DNA of 64,000 nt from Diatrype stigma (lineage: Eukaryota; Ascomycota; Sordariomycetes; Xylariales; Diatrypaceae). Within the stretch, counting starts at the first letter, position 1; each line of letters begins with the position of its first letter. The DNA lies in NCBI GenBank assembly GCA_022225965.2, contig JAKJXP020000047.1, forward strand, positions 62,001-126,000, written 5' to 3'. Below are positions 21,009 to 32,052 of the stretch, in pieces. The notes below the pieces were generated by a model. The model was not told where the DNA came from. It searched no databases and was given only the letters and a program-made list of their open reading frames with translations. The position numbers and the translations under genes were made by a program.

Positions 21009-23018
21009 ATGGATGATGACACAACAACTCTCATATCGGAGCTACTCCAAAAGCTCGCCGAGCTTCAGCAGAAGGTCGATGAATATAGCCTGGACATGGC
21101 CCATGAGTTCAAGCTGTACGAAGATGCGATGCTGAAGGGCGTACCTAGGGGGGTTTCTTCCAAGGTAGAACGGGCCATCGCCAACTCATTGCACAATTAC
21201 CCGGCACTGAACTACGGTCTCGGGCATCAGCAGCAGCAGCAGCAGTTACAGTCTCAACAACACCAGGAGGAGCAACTTCCCAGTGCTGACTCATATCTAG
21301 CCCTCACTACCACCACTTCCTCATCCACATTCAGCCCTTCTTCCGCCGCCCATACCCACGGCATCATCCCGAGCAACAACCTGAACCGAATGGCGCCGCC
21401 CGGAGACAGAGGTTCACCCCTTCCAGTTTCTCCTTCTCCTCCGGTGTCGGGGTCCCCGGACAACGACCCTAGTAGCCCCCGGGAACGGGAACGTGAGCTA
21501 CATGGTCTGTTCATACCAAGTTATCTTCCTCTTCTTGAAGCTGCCGAACGACAGACTCCAACTCCTCCGCTGCCTCTCCCTACAGTACCTGAAAATGGTG
21601 ACAAAGATCTCAGCAGGAGCCGAACCACCCCTCCTCGATCTCTCACGCCACTAGTAGTCCCGCGTCCCGATCCCGTGCGGCGCCACACGGAAGATACTCT
21701 CTCGTCCATCACCTCTGATGATAGCAATACCAAAGTCAAAAGGAGCGCTCTCCGTCGCTCTTCGAGTTCGTCTATCAAGACCTTCAGTCCTAGACGGGTG
21801 CGCTTTGAAGTTGAAGGTCAAGAGGTCCTGCCGACTGCATCGCCCCAAACACGACCATCGGAACACCTGGCCTCTCCACTGGCTGACAACGCTGACATTA
21901 CCGATGAGTCATATCAACCCCATAACGCCGATGTTGATGAAATGGGATTGCTAGGTAGCTCTCCGCCGAGACCGAAGAAGATAACATCTACCGACAAGCT
22001 GAAAGCTCTTGCAAGGAAATCAAGAGAGGACACTTCAGCCTGGACTGTAGTCGGTAATGCAAATGGCAGCGAAGATGATGAAAGCAATTTAGTCATGCCA
22101 AGCTTGGATGGGAGAACACGAAGAGTCACCCCCCAGGCAGCAGCAGCAACGGCAGCAACGACTCAAAACCTTGGGTCTAAGTCTCACCCTATAAATGGCT
22201 CTGGCCCACCCAATCAACTAGGAGAATCCTTACAGGTCAATAAGGGACTTGAAGGGAATGGGGATGTGGTTGAAGATGAAGATGAAGTAGATGACGATAT
22301 TCTTTCAATGCCCACATTAACCTCATTCAAAGGCAAAAAGAGATTTTCTCCCCCAGAATCGACCCTTACGTCTGAAGGAATGGCTTCGCAAGAGCAGAAG
22401 TTCAACAAGAGAGAGATGCCGAGCACAAACCTAGCCACCAGCTCAAGTGATGTACATGGCTTGGGCGATGAAGATGAATTGGACCCTTTGTTTGAATTTG
22501 AGGATGCATCGGACGAAGACCCGGTTGATCGAATATCTACACCAAGGCCTAGCACTAAATACATAGAAGAGGAGGACGACGATGACGACGAAGCCGAAGA
22601 TCGGAACACCGGACCATCAACTGGAGACACGCAAGACGATCAGCCCTCAACTGAAGAAAAGCCAGAAGCCAAACCCTCAACGCCCCGAAAAGGGTCTAGA
22701 GCCATTCCACAACCTCCAGTCGTTGTCACCCCCCAGAGTCGTTTTCAAAGCACTTCTGTAGGATCATTCAGAGGCAAGCCGATCCACATAGGTGGCATTC
22801 GAAATCCCGAGGTGTACGAAAAGGCCATGGCTATGGGTGACATCCAATCGTTCATCGGCAGCGTAGACGGACGAACCGGTGTAGATGAGTCTACTAGCTA
22901 TCAGCCAGAAGCTACGAGATTTGGTGGCACCCCGAGAAGTCTCAGCGAGCGCTTGTTGATCGATGAAATGGAGGAAATGCGTCGGAATGCCGGGTCTGCT
23001 GCATCATACTCTAATTAA
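21009..23018 (+). CDS. Unrecognised disordered protein with conserved-looking ends
   Basis: A single exon of 669 residues. I do not recognise the family. The ATG at 21009 (MDDDTTTLISELLQKLAEL) begins a predicted amphipathic helix; an in-frame ATG four codons upstream (20997, MIGTM) is an alternative. Residues 1-60 look ordered (LQQKVDEYSLDMAHEFKLYE, GVSSKVERAIANSLHNYPAL). Then come a polyglutamine tract (about 66-85), long Ser/Pro/Thr-rich disorder, an R/S-rich stretch (SALRRSSSSSIKTFSPRRVR) that could be phosphorylated, and acidic runs. The last 90 residues are compact: RFQSTSVGSFRGKPIHIGG, IRNPEVYEKAMAMGDIQSFI and RSLSERLLIDEMEEMRR. A bipartite layout of two ordered ends and a disordered middle suggests a scaffold or regulator, but that is inference. 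No membrane segment or signal peptide is present. Confidence 0.85.
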   Translation: MDDDTTTLISELLQKLAELQQKVDEYSLDMAHEFKLYEDAMLKGVPRGVSSKVERAIANSLHNYPALNYGLGHQQQQQQLQSQQHQEEQLPSADSYLALTTTTSSSTFSPSSAAHTHGIIPSNNLNRMAPPGDRGSPLPVSPSPPVSGSPDNDPSSPRERERELHGLFIPSYLPLLEAAERQTPTPPLPLPTVPENGDKDLSRSRTTPPRSLTPLVVPRPDPVRRHTEDTLSSITSDDSNTKVKRSALRRSSSSSIKTFSPRRVRFEVEGQEVLPTASPQTRPSEHLASPLADNADITDESYQPHNADVDEMGLLGSSPPRPKKITSTDKLKALARKSREDTSAWTVVGNANGSEDDESNLVMPSLDGRTRRVTPQAAAATAATTQNLGSKSHPINGSGPPNQLGESLQVNKGLEGNGDVVEDEDEVDDDILSMPTLTSFKGKKRFSPPESTLTSEGMASQEQKFNKREMPSTNLATSSSDVHGLGDEDELDPLFEFEDASDEDPVDRISTPRPSTKYIEEEDDDDDEAEDRNTGPSTGDTQDDQPSTEEKPEAKPSTPRKGSRAIPQPPVVVTPQSRFQSTSVGSFRGKPIHIGGIRNPEVYEKAMAMGDIQSFIGSVDGRTGVDESTSYQPEATRFGGTPRSLSERLLIDEMEEMRRNAGSAASYSN

Positions 23019-25037
23019 GCCTTGCACGGGTACCGACAGCTTAGACAGCGTCCAACGAGATCCCAGTTCCAACTGGTGGATGGTCAAGTCAGTCTTGTCT
23101 TAGATATCGACATTGTTCAGCTACATATATGTTTCTTGTTTCTCCTTCCTACGCTAGGGAAAATATCTCCTTTTGCTCGAAACGGTTTCTCCATAATCTG
23201 GTACTTGCATTATTCGGCGGCGGTTTAACATGGATTGCATTGGGTCTGGCGTTGCGGCGATAATTCTCTCTCTTTTCCCCCTCCAATAGCTATAGTCGGT
23301 TCATAGGATTGCAAAATCAGTATTACGTCCCGTCCCGTCCCGGTGGCCACAAATGCGTACGCAGGAAACTCTAGCTCTCTTGATCTCCCAGCCTTGCCGT
23401 AGATACCATGGGGAATACAAGAAATCAGTGGTCTCTACATATGACTCTGTTTCCTACTGTGTAAATTGGTCATGGAATAAGGCTCTCACTTGTTCTCCCG
23501 CGCTCCAAGCTGCGGTCATAGCTGGTGCGGCTTAGGGATCAGTATCTGTTACGAGCTGCGTATCTGCTACTTTAATATACGAGAGCTCTGGAATACGCAT
23601 ATAGAGTTCGCTTGGTAGCGAGTTGGTATCCTACCCATCCCAATGTAGGAGCCCCCCCCCTATTTGTTATTCCTTTTCACGTGACGTGTATCTCGCAGAG
23701 CTTGGTCTGTTGGACGTGACCTTGCGAGACGTGATTTTGGGCAGCTCTTCTATCATGCAGTACCACACAGCAGGGACTTGGACCGCCCGATAAAGGCTGG
23801 AACCGCGGCATTGGCGGCACAGGCTGATGCTACCTACACTGAAACCCATGCATATGTCTATCCCTTTTGTGTAGGGAGCATGATGGCAGGACGGTGAGTG
23901 GGATTCGGTGGCCTGATCATATATAGTATATGGCCCCTTGCCTTGCCTCAATTTCTGCCCCCTGCAAAATGCAATATCATCCCTTGATTCTGTATTCTCA
24001 CTGGGCTATGTTGGCACTTCAGAGTGAACATGTTTATTGATTCTCTTGCAAGCTTTGCTATACGAATGCATAACTACACCCCCGCCCCCCTTGAAATCTC
24101 ATAACACGCCTTGCTTATAGCTAAGCCCGGTTCACAGGTGTCGTCCTCACAATTTCGGTTGGCCGTGATTGAGTTATCACATGGAGCCGAGTGACTGATA
24201 CTACATCATTATGCTTAAATATACAACTTGCGTGATATATACATGTTCCATGATGACCCGTTTTTGTTTTATATTAATAGTTGATAGACACCGCAGAAGG
24301 CAAACCCATGTAGGTAACCTAGGCGTGGTTTGCCTACAACCTAGGTAATGGAAGAACGTGCACAGTATTTTGACGATAGCTTCGGCGTTTAACCTGGCGT
24401 CGAGACAACCACAACGGCAGGGTCGTTGTCTATGATCTGTGATAATGCTGTATTAACGAAGTGATGGTATCAATCAATGTGTGAGTATATATATACAAGA
24501 GTTTCGAAGGTAGCTATGTACAAGTGTATCGAAGGAGTGTGTGATTCCAGAGCACCAAATATGGCACCATGCCGAATTTCCAGCCAACAAATTCCCCCAA
24601 ACCGACCGACCGAGCGAGTGAATGAGTGAGTATCTGGCTCATGCGTGGGTAGATAGAAACGAGTGTCTTCGAAGGACCGGTAGAAAAGCCGGGTCCTGCC
24701 TTATGAAAGATAGCGCCGCCGGAGATGAAGATGCAGTCCATGCTATACCATGCCATGCCATGCCAAAAACGTGGAAATTAACGAGAGCAACAAGAAGGGA
24801 AAGAGTGTATGAAAGATGAACCGGCCCAATGCAAAAGCCCCCAAGTAATGAACCCCTATCCCGCAAGCAAGCCCACCCGCCCGCCCAATGCCCGCGAGAC
24901 CCCTGACGACACCCGGCGTCGTCGTCACGTATTAGAAAATAAGCGAGGGAACCGAGAACCCAACATCACGGAGCCAGCCCGTGGATCTCCGGTAATAAAG
25001 GATTCTAGCACCGAACCCGGCTATATATATTCATTCA
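23019..25037. other. Convergent 2-kb intergenic region
   Basis: This lies between the stop codons of the 21009 gene and the GH64 gene, so it should contain both 3' UTRs. No supportable gene was seen. A C-rich run is at about 23650-23660 and a repeated CCATG pentamer at about 24740-24765. Confidence 0.5.
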
Positions 25038-26360
25038 TCAAGAGCGGCCAAAGCAGCCGCCGGTAGCCTTGTTCAAGAAGCCCAGGGCGCCCTTCCAAAA
25101 TCCCGTCTTCTTGTCAGGAGTAGTAGCATCACCATCACCACCCTCCTCCTTCTTCTTGTCGCCCCCACCGCTCTCACTATCGCCGCCCCCCGTACCGGCC
25201 GCCTGCAGGCTGCCCAGCGTGACGGTCAGCAGCTCAGGGGCGCCATCGAACACGGTGCCGGCCTGGTCGGGCTGGTCGTCGCCGGAGGCGACCACGTCGT
25301 CGTAGGGGAAGGCGTAGCCGCGGCCGTCGGAATTGACGGCGTGCAGGATGCGGGCGTAGTGGTTCGTGACGGCCTCCTTATAATAATCGGCGACCCGCTC
25401 GCCGTCGGGCTGGCTCGCGTTGGCCAGCAGCGTCGACCGGTTCAGGGCCGCGGCGATGCGCGCCCCCAGGTTGCCCAGCACGTCGGCCTTGTCCTTGGGG
25501 TAGCCGCCGAACGGCCCCGTAGAGCAGCTGAAGATGTCGCCCGCCGACGGCTTGGCGAAGCTGCCCTGCCCCTCGAACGTCAGCAGCGCCCCGTCCGACG
25601 TCACCCGCCCCGACAGCACCCCCCAGTCGAACTGCGTGTTGATCTTCAGGTCCTCGCCCGCGTACTTGGCCCACACCGCGTCGACGTACGGCGCGTAGTA
25701 GTCGGCGAACAGGCCCGCGTCGGCCACGCGCCCGCTGTTGGGGCTCAGCGCGCGCAGCAGGGTGCCCGCGGCGTCGCGCACCACGAGCTGGTCCCAGCCG
25801 GCGCCGTCGGCGGCGTGCTGGGCCTCGAGCTGCTGCGCGACGGCCGCCAGGCCGCCGTCGGGGATGCCCTCGACGACCTGCTCCTTGCCGGCGGCGTTGC
25901 GCAGCCGCAGCGCGATCGGCAGCGCCACGAAGTCCACGTAGCTGATGTTGACGAACAGCTGCGCGTCGTTGTACGTGAACTCGGCGAAGCCCCAGTGCAG
26001 GGCCCAGTTGGGGTCGTCCTTGTTGGTCACGCTCGGCTCGACCACGGCCGGGCCCGGGTTCAGGGTGAAGGTCAGTTTTTTACCGCTCCCGTCGCCGATG
26101 CTGAACCAGATGCGCCCGCCGGCCAGGTGCGGGATCGTCACCGTCGTCGTCGAGCCGGGCGCGCCCAGCGGGATCGCGACGTCGGCTGCGAGGGGCGACT
26201 GCGGCGCCGAGGGGGAGGTGGGCCGGTACACCGTCTTGCCGTCCGATTGGATGAAGACGGGCGCGTTGTTGTTGTCTATTTCGAGGCCGGTCACGTACGC
26301 GAAGGCGTCCGAGGTGCCCGTGTTGTTCACGAGCGCGAAGTTGGTCGTTGGGGCCGTCAT
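25038..26360 (-). CDS. GH64 family beta-1,3-glucanase-like protein
   Basis: A single exon of 440 residues. It opens MTAPTTNFALVNNTGTSDAF, the thaumatin-like beta-strand start of glycoside hydrolase family 64. Members characterised in bacteria release laminaripentaose from beta-1,3-glucan. Family blocks are GRIWFSIGD, NWALHWGFAEFTYNDAQLF and VNISYVDFVALPIALRL. Glu127 and Asp143 lie 16 residues apart, the same spacing I recall for the catalytic pair of the Streptomyces enzyme, so the active site appears intact. Later blocks are VDAVWAKYAGEDLKINTQFD and NRSTLLANASQPDG. From about 390 the chain becomes a G/S/D/K-rich linker ending WKGALGFLNKATGGCFGRS. No signal peptide is visible and no upstream exon supplies one. 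The coding sequence is markedly GC-rich. Known family function; the fungal role is inferred to be cell-wall glucan processing. Confidence 0.85.
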   Translation of the reverse strand: MTAPTTNFALVNNTGTSDAFAYVTGLEIDNNNAPVFIQSDGKTVYRPTSPSAPQSPLAADVAIPLGAPGSTTTVTIPHLAGGRIWFSIGDGSGKKLTFTLNPGPAVVEPSVTNKDDPNWALHWGFAEFTYNDAQLFVNISYVDFVALPIALRLRNAAGKEQVVEGIPDGGLAAVAQQLEAQHAADGAGWDQLVVRDAAGTLLRALSPNSGRVADAGLFADYYAPYVDAVWAKYAGEDLKINTQFDWGVLSGRVTSDGALLTFEGQGSFAKPSAGDIFSCSTGPFGGYPKDKADVLGNLGARIAAALNRSTLLANASQPDGERVADYYKEAVTNHYARILHAVNSDGRGYAFPYDDVVASGDDQPDQAGTVFDGAPELLTVTLGSLQAAGTGGGDSESGGGDKKKEEGGDGDATTPDKKTGFWKGALGFLNKATGGCFGRS

Positions 26361-28397
26361 GGTGTGGGTTTCTTTCCGTCTCTCTCTCTGTCTTTATCTC
26401 TCTCTTTCTCTCCTCGGCGATGTTCGTACTTTACCGCTGCGTTGTGTTGTTGTTGGGTATCCGAAGAGTGGGAGGTGGGAGTGGTGATATGCTGGTTCGG
26501 CGATGATGGAGGAAGGAAAGGAACATACTTCTCGACGCAGAGAGTTTGAGTGTTTCGGGAAAAGAAAAACTAGAATGTTGTTTGTCTATTGATATACTCG
26601 ACGCCGAGTATCTGTCGTGTCGTTTACTACGGGAAAGAAACTGGTACAAAGCCCTCCATACCACTTTCACGAGACACCTTCTTGAGGTACTCCGAGGGCA
26701 GCAAAGGGGGAAAGGGGGGGACCTGTGACCCACCTCCCCAGGTCATCCCGGGGTTTTGTAGAGGCTGAAGAGGGAACAGGACCTACGGGGTGTTTCGGTA
26801 CGTAAGCCAAAATACAGCATCGCCGGGGCTTGAATGGGCGCGTCGCTGCTCTACGACGCTGAACGTGATTCCTACCGGCCGCTCGCCCATCTCTGGACTT
26901 TCTCGAGTCGGTATGTTGGCCGGCCGGAATAATCACGTTGCAAGTACGTATATACTCCATAGAGCACGCGTGATGACCCGTCCGTGGGCGAGCAGCACTG
27001 GCTGGCTGGGCGAGGACGGCAGAAGATATGGTCAAGCACTGAGCAGACAGGCATGAAAACAGGTTCCTGGTTTCGGCCGTTGCTTAACGGCCAGGAATGC
27101 TTCCAGAGACCCATGACGCAGACCGAAAGCGCCGAAACATATGGGCTTGTGTTTCTGTAGGTAGCGGTTCGGTGGCTAGTATAATCACGTAGTAGCAGCA
27201 ATACGCCTGAACTCGGACGAAGTGCAGAGGGTTATTACTATGTAGCTATAGTAGCGAACAAAAACCGGGTAAATACGAGTTCTGCCTACCGGGGGTCAGA
27301 GTAACGTCTAACTGCTTCCAGCAAGCCAGGACATCCATCCAGCAAAATCTCGAAGCCCTGGCTAAGTAGTCTAGGTGAACTCACCCACACCAACTTGCGA
27401 AGGGGCAGTGAGTTGGTTGGAATAGCATCGCACCCATCCATAGTAGCGCCGCAATCAGCCACCTTGTCGTGGGTGTCGTAATAGGACGAGCCTCTCCTAT
27501 TGGTGATGAGAAAGACCGGATGTCGGCCGGTCCGGTGGCCACGCGCTTTCGCCTGTCCCCTGTCTCGGAGGTGGAGGGCAAACAAGGTAAGAGAGGCAGA
27601 CGGGCCCATTTAAAGACCTCACATGCTTCGCCAACGATCAGATCAGACCGGCAGTCACCAGTCAGCCAGGCTTGCGTGCACATTTCGGTGGAGAGAGCCG
27701 GCCGGCGGCGCGGATCGGCTCGGCCGCTGCCTCCACCTCCATCTCCACCTCCACCTCCTTGCGGGGTAGCACCACCTGCCCCTTTATATTATCTGGCTGT
27801 GTGTCTGGCTGGTTGGTTTGAGTGTGGATTCCCCTCCCATCCGGGGGTGGGAGATCCATTACTATAACGTAAAATTGGAGTCAACGTTAGTCGAGGTTGA
27901 CGGCCCGACCCCAATCTTTTCTGTCTGTCTGGGCTGTATCGTGAGCCTGACCTCGCAAACGAGGACCTCATCTCATGTGTGCAGAGCGAGGTATGATATA
28001 TAGATAGATAGATATATATATAACAACACTTATCAACCGAGGTGCGAGTGGCGATCTACGCAAGATCTACAAGAAGGACCCGGATACTACATGATTAACG
28101 TCTCGAGTTGCCTTGCGCCGTCAGCTCGCCTGCCTTTTCTTTCCAGCTCGGCTTGGCAGAAAAGCTATATATATAGATAGATAGAAAACCCTGCAGCTAT
28201 TTTCTCCATGCCGGTCGGAAACAAGATCGAGCTTATGTACGATCGCAAAATTAGCGATGACCCCGTTTCGAAACAATCCCCTACTAAAAGTATTCCTCAC
28301 ATTGACTAGTTGCTGCATGTCAGACTGAGCAGTGACTAAGCCAGCTCTAACGTAAACGCGCGGTCCGCGTTCTTGCCTTGGCCCCCTTCCCTCCCCA

Positions 28398-28758
28398 CGC
28401 TATACTCGTCAGGGCTCTAAACGCCTTCTGACCCACATTTTGCCTGCTTCGCAGATGTAGTCAGGGACTTTCGTTTTGTAACGGACTTTTGCTTTGTAAA
28501 ATCCTTATATGCGTTAGGATGTATTGTTTTATTCGATAATTTGGCGCAGAATGCTTATATCCGGAGGGGGTGGTATCGTTATATGTAGCACTATCGGCAA
28601 ATAGTGGAGTACATGAGTTCGCACCTAATTTGTATGGGACATTATGTAAAAAAATATTACAAAACGAAAGTCCGTTACAAAGCGAAAGTCCCTGACTACA
28701 ATGGCGAAGCCGTTAAATTGTGGGTCAGAAGGCGATTAGAGCCCTGACGAGTATAGCG
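28398..28758. mobile_element. Foldback/MITE-like element with 102-bp inverted arms
   Basis: The left arm at 28398-28499 and the right arm at 28657-28758 are reverse complements with 91 of 102 positions identical by hand alignment, around a 157-bp AT-richer spacer. The ends share CGCTATACTCGTCAGGG. Each arm also holds two 17-bp direct copies of GGACTTTYGYTTTGTAA one base apart (28465-28481 and 28483-28499; right arm 28657-28673 and 28675-28691), which look like paired transposase-binding sites. A TA dinucleotide next to CTCGTCAGGG at both ends (28403-28404 and 28752-28753) would fit a Tc1/mariner-type TA duplication, but the palindromic TATA makes the exact end ambiguous. There is no coding capacity, so it is non-autonomous. 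Confidence 0.85.
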
Positions 28759-29562
28759 ACCATCTGTCTCCCTTTCCTCTCCGTCGTCATAAGCATATGA
28801 CTGAAAGTGTGGAGAAGCAGAGCCAAGGAAGGGGGAGGCATGCCGATGGTACATGGACCCCGAATAGGCAGGTGGAGGGAGATAGGAGCGGTCGAACCTC
28901 TGAGAGCTTACCGGACGCACCCCCTTATTTGCCTGTGGGTACCTATAAGTTAAGTACGCATGTTATGCATGCCTCGTATGCGCCTCATCATCAACCAGGA
29001 CCGGACGTGTGCGTAGTATTGAAAACCCCCCCTTCTCCACCCCTTTCAAGCTATACTTAGCATTGGCTGGCTCCCTGGGTTGACGCATCATAAAAAACCA
29101 TCGCGAGCAAAGTAGTAGGGTGTCCATGCTGCGACGAACTGATAGGACTGCGAAGACGAACCGTTTTTTCTATTCGAGCCCTCGCAAGCACCAACGTCAC
29201 CAGGTAGTATCCAAACCAAGCAAGCCCGCCAGATGTCCCAGTGCCATAGGATGACGGCAGGGCGGAACTTTACTCGCTGCTACTCTTTGATGCCAGCACC
29301 GGTCCTCTCTCCATACCTAGCCAATTTACATGAAGTTATAGTTGGTGTGACCTGCATTCGAGTCAGCAGGTGTTCTAGATGAAATAAAGCCTGCATTGCA
29401 CCATTCAAATACTCGAGTTAGAGCGGCGGAAGAGGGTAGGCGGGTAGGCAGGCGGGCGGGTAGGTAGGTAAGCACATAAAAGACGGAGAACGGTGTTATA
29501 ACGTACACGGGAATGGGGAAAGAGGATAGGTCTAGGTAATGACAAACTGCATACATGTAGAT

Positions 29563-29596
29563 GCTGCTGCTGTTGTTGTTGTTGGTGGTGGTGGTT
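29563..29596 (+). repeat. GCT/GTT/GGT trinucleotide tract
   Basis: Consecutive GCT, then GTT, then GGT trinucleotide units, in intergenic DNA. Confidence 0.9.
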
Positions 29597-30835
29597 GCAG
29601 CAGTGCAATTCCCAGTCCCGTGCTTGTGCCCCCCTTGGCGCTCTACCAAGAAACTTACATATAATAAGTGATACCTGAAAAATAGCCCCATCCCTTTCCC
29701 CTCCCCCAAGAAGAGAGTCACGAGTTCGCACGAATATGTGCGGAAGATGGAGGGAAAAATAAAAAAGAAAGGTCAAGGTGAGACATGACCCCCGGATTTC
29801 GCAAATCTCACTTGACACAGCAAAACAGGACCGGGGACCGATTGGTGTTGTATTAATTGGAATACGTTTAATACGTAACATATAACAATTTCAACTTCAA
29901 CAGCTCGTTTTGGACATTGATGATATTGGCCTGGCTACCTACCTACCTTACCTACATCGTCGCCCTCGGATGTGGAAAAGCCCAGGTCGGTAAGCCAGAG
30001 TGAAAGTAAAGTAAGTAGCACACACACACACCTACCTCTACCACACATGCGCACAAGCACCATATGCACACACGCACATGCAGTCTCATCTCATTGGGAG
30101 TAAGCCTCTTTCTTGCTTGCAACGTTACATGGAGGTCTTGCCTTGAGTCGGATGCGCAGATGAATTGTTGAAATATAAACCGACTGGCAAAAGACGGACA
30201 GTAGGCGATTCTGCTGCTGTAGATTCGTGAGGTTCTTGTGGGCCATCATACACTCACTCATCATACATACCTACGTATGACCTGTCGTCGCTCGCTTAGA
30301 CTGGAGATGACTTCTCGCTTCGCATGGCATGGCATGGTATGACATGGGATGAAACCGGCGCGGGACGACTCGTGTCCTGAAGCGTCGTGTCATCATCGTC
30401 CTTTAGTTATCCCAAAGGAATTTCATTTTCATTAAGTAAGTATAGACAATCGTATGTAATGTAGATATCATGTGCAACCCGACCAGATCCGTATTGTATG
30501 TACCAGTCGCATACACAAACGAGTTGCTGTAGGTATGTAGAGCCTCTCTAAAAGCCGGCCCCCCGTTACCACGCCACAAAATGTAGGTAGGTATGTATAT
30601 ATGTACACGAAAGACGCCCGAAATCAGAGAGATGATGCAGTGCTGACCTAAACTCGCAAAGGATATCGTGAGGTTGAGAAATCGAGTGTTGACCGACCGC
30701 CGACCGACTGGACGAGAATAGTAAACCCCTATAACCAGAAGTGCTGCTCCCGCTTCGTAGTCGCTCCTTGTCTAGCCCCCCCTTGGTTTTTAACACACCA
30801 TGACGCCGATATATATCAAACAAAACTGTGCATTA

Positions 30836-32052
30836 TCAAAGCCCGAACACCCACGCGCTCGACACTAGTGTTGCACCTAACATGAGCGGCCAGAGCAACA
30901 ATGTCGCGTGCGCCGCGGTATTCTCATCATCAAGATACGTCGTTTGGTTGACCGTCTGGTTCGTCTCGTAGGTAAAGAAATGCGTAGGGTCGTTGTCCGG
31001 AATATCGCAAACCGCGCCCGCCGCGGCCGGATCGGCACATCGCGCAGCGTAATCGCTCTGTCTCGAGTCTAGCGACGAGTTGTAGTATGCCTTGACATAG
31101 CTGATGGTGGTCGTCGCGTCTGTTTCGGGCGGGCCCTTCGACCACCCCGGGTTGCCGTTGCTCCAGTGCGACAGCAGGAGGTGGCCGGGTTCTGTTGGCA
31201 CGGACGACCCGTTCATCCGGGCGATCTCGGTGCCGTCAGCGTAGAAGACGACCTCCTTGTCCAGATAATCGAATCTGTATTCGTGGAAGTCCGTCGTGGG
31301 GTCGAACGGCAGATTCACCCTCTTGAAATCCTTCGTGTCCGCTGCATCAAACCCAGCATCCTTGGCTTCGGCAGACTGCAGGACGAGGTTGACAGGAAAG
31401 CTCCCGTTGTCCCTGTTGAACTGTGCAGATAAGAACTCCATATCTATCTCCTGCGTATCGTTGAAGTACTGTAGATGAAGAAGATATTAGCTTAGTAACC
31501 GGCTGGAGGTAAGGAATCTGGATGCGCATGGCCTGCACACGTTACATCGGCCATCATGGCTAGACTTCTTACCCAGAAGAAAGCACTGCAGGTCCCAGCA
31601 ACATCCGTCAATTTGATGCCGGCCCGGAAGGTGCCGTGGAAGTAGTTGAGATCCGTCGTCGCGAGCTCCGAGGCACTCAACATGCTGTCGACGCTCTCGC
31701 TCTTGACGACAAGCCGCACGCCCGCATCGCCTCCGTCCTCCCCGGCCTGGTCGAAGACGCTGACATCGGCGATGTTGTTCGCGACCACGTTGTCCAGCGT
31801 AAAGGACTCGCCGTAGGGCCCCCGAGCCGCCTGCATAGACATGTTGAAGGCCTGCGCCGCCCACCCGTATTTCCCATATTCCTGGGACCGGTCCGTGACG
31901 TCCAGGTGTACGAAGTCACTCTCTAGTAGGTCGGTGAAGACAAGCTTTTCACTACCAGCCGGCGTTATGGCATAGCCGCACTCGCAGTCGGCCAGCGTGG
32001 TATCGGAGAATATGAGCAACGCTGCTGCCAGAAGCCAGGAGGAGGGGTTCAT
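30836..32052 (-). CDS. GH16 cell-wall glucanase/transglycosylase, GPI-anchored
   Basis: Two exons, 31573-32052 and 30836-31468, with a 104-bp phase-0 intron joining AFFW to YFNDTQEID, give 370 residues. The ATG at 32052 is chosen because it starts a clean signal peptide (MNPSSWLLAAALLIFSDTTL, cleavage near ADCECGY); two in-frame ATGs further upstream would put charged residues before it. The fold is the GH16 concanavalin-A-like jelly roll. The catalytic motif EIDME places nucleophile Glu167, Asp169 and acid/base Glu171. Other family blocks are FHGTFRAGIKL, FHEYRFDYL and GHLLLSHWSNGNPGWSKGPP. The C-terminus has N-glycosylation sequons (NQTVNQTT) and ends in a hydrophobic tail (ATLLLWPLMLGATLVSSAWV) typical of a GPI-addition signal. 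It probably remodels beta-glucan at the plasma membrane or wall; exact specificity is not readable. Confidence 0.92.

Larger units (their letters stand above)
26361..30835. other. 4.5-kb intergenic region GH64 / GH16
   Basis: This region lies upstream of GH64 and downstream of GH16. Next to GH64 a CT-rich tract (26371-26414) probably marks its 5' leader. No gene was supportable. The region holds the foldback element at 28398-28758, GATA-type microsatellites at about 28000-28022 and 28160-28185, a trinucleotide tract at 29563-29596, a CA repeat at about 30020-30031, and TACCTACCTACC motifs near 29935-29955. Confidence 0.5.

Noticed and set aside
25341..26549. 402-residue open frame on the plus strand opposite GH64
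   Set aside because: It is a GC-rich shadow frame antisense to GH64, composed of Arg/Val/Gly-rich noise with no recognisable motif.
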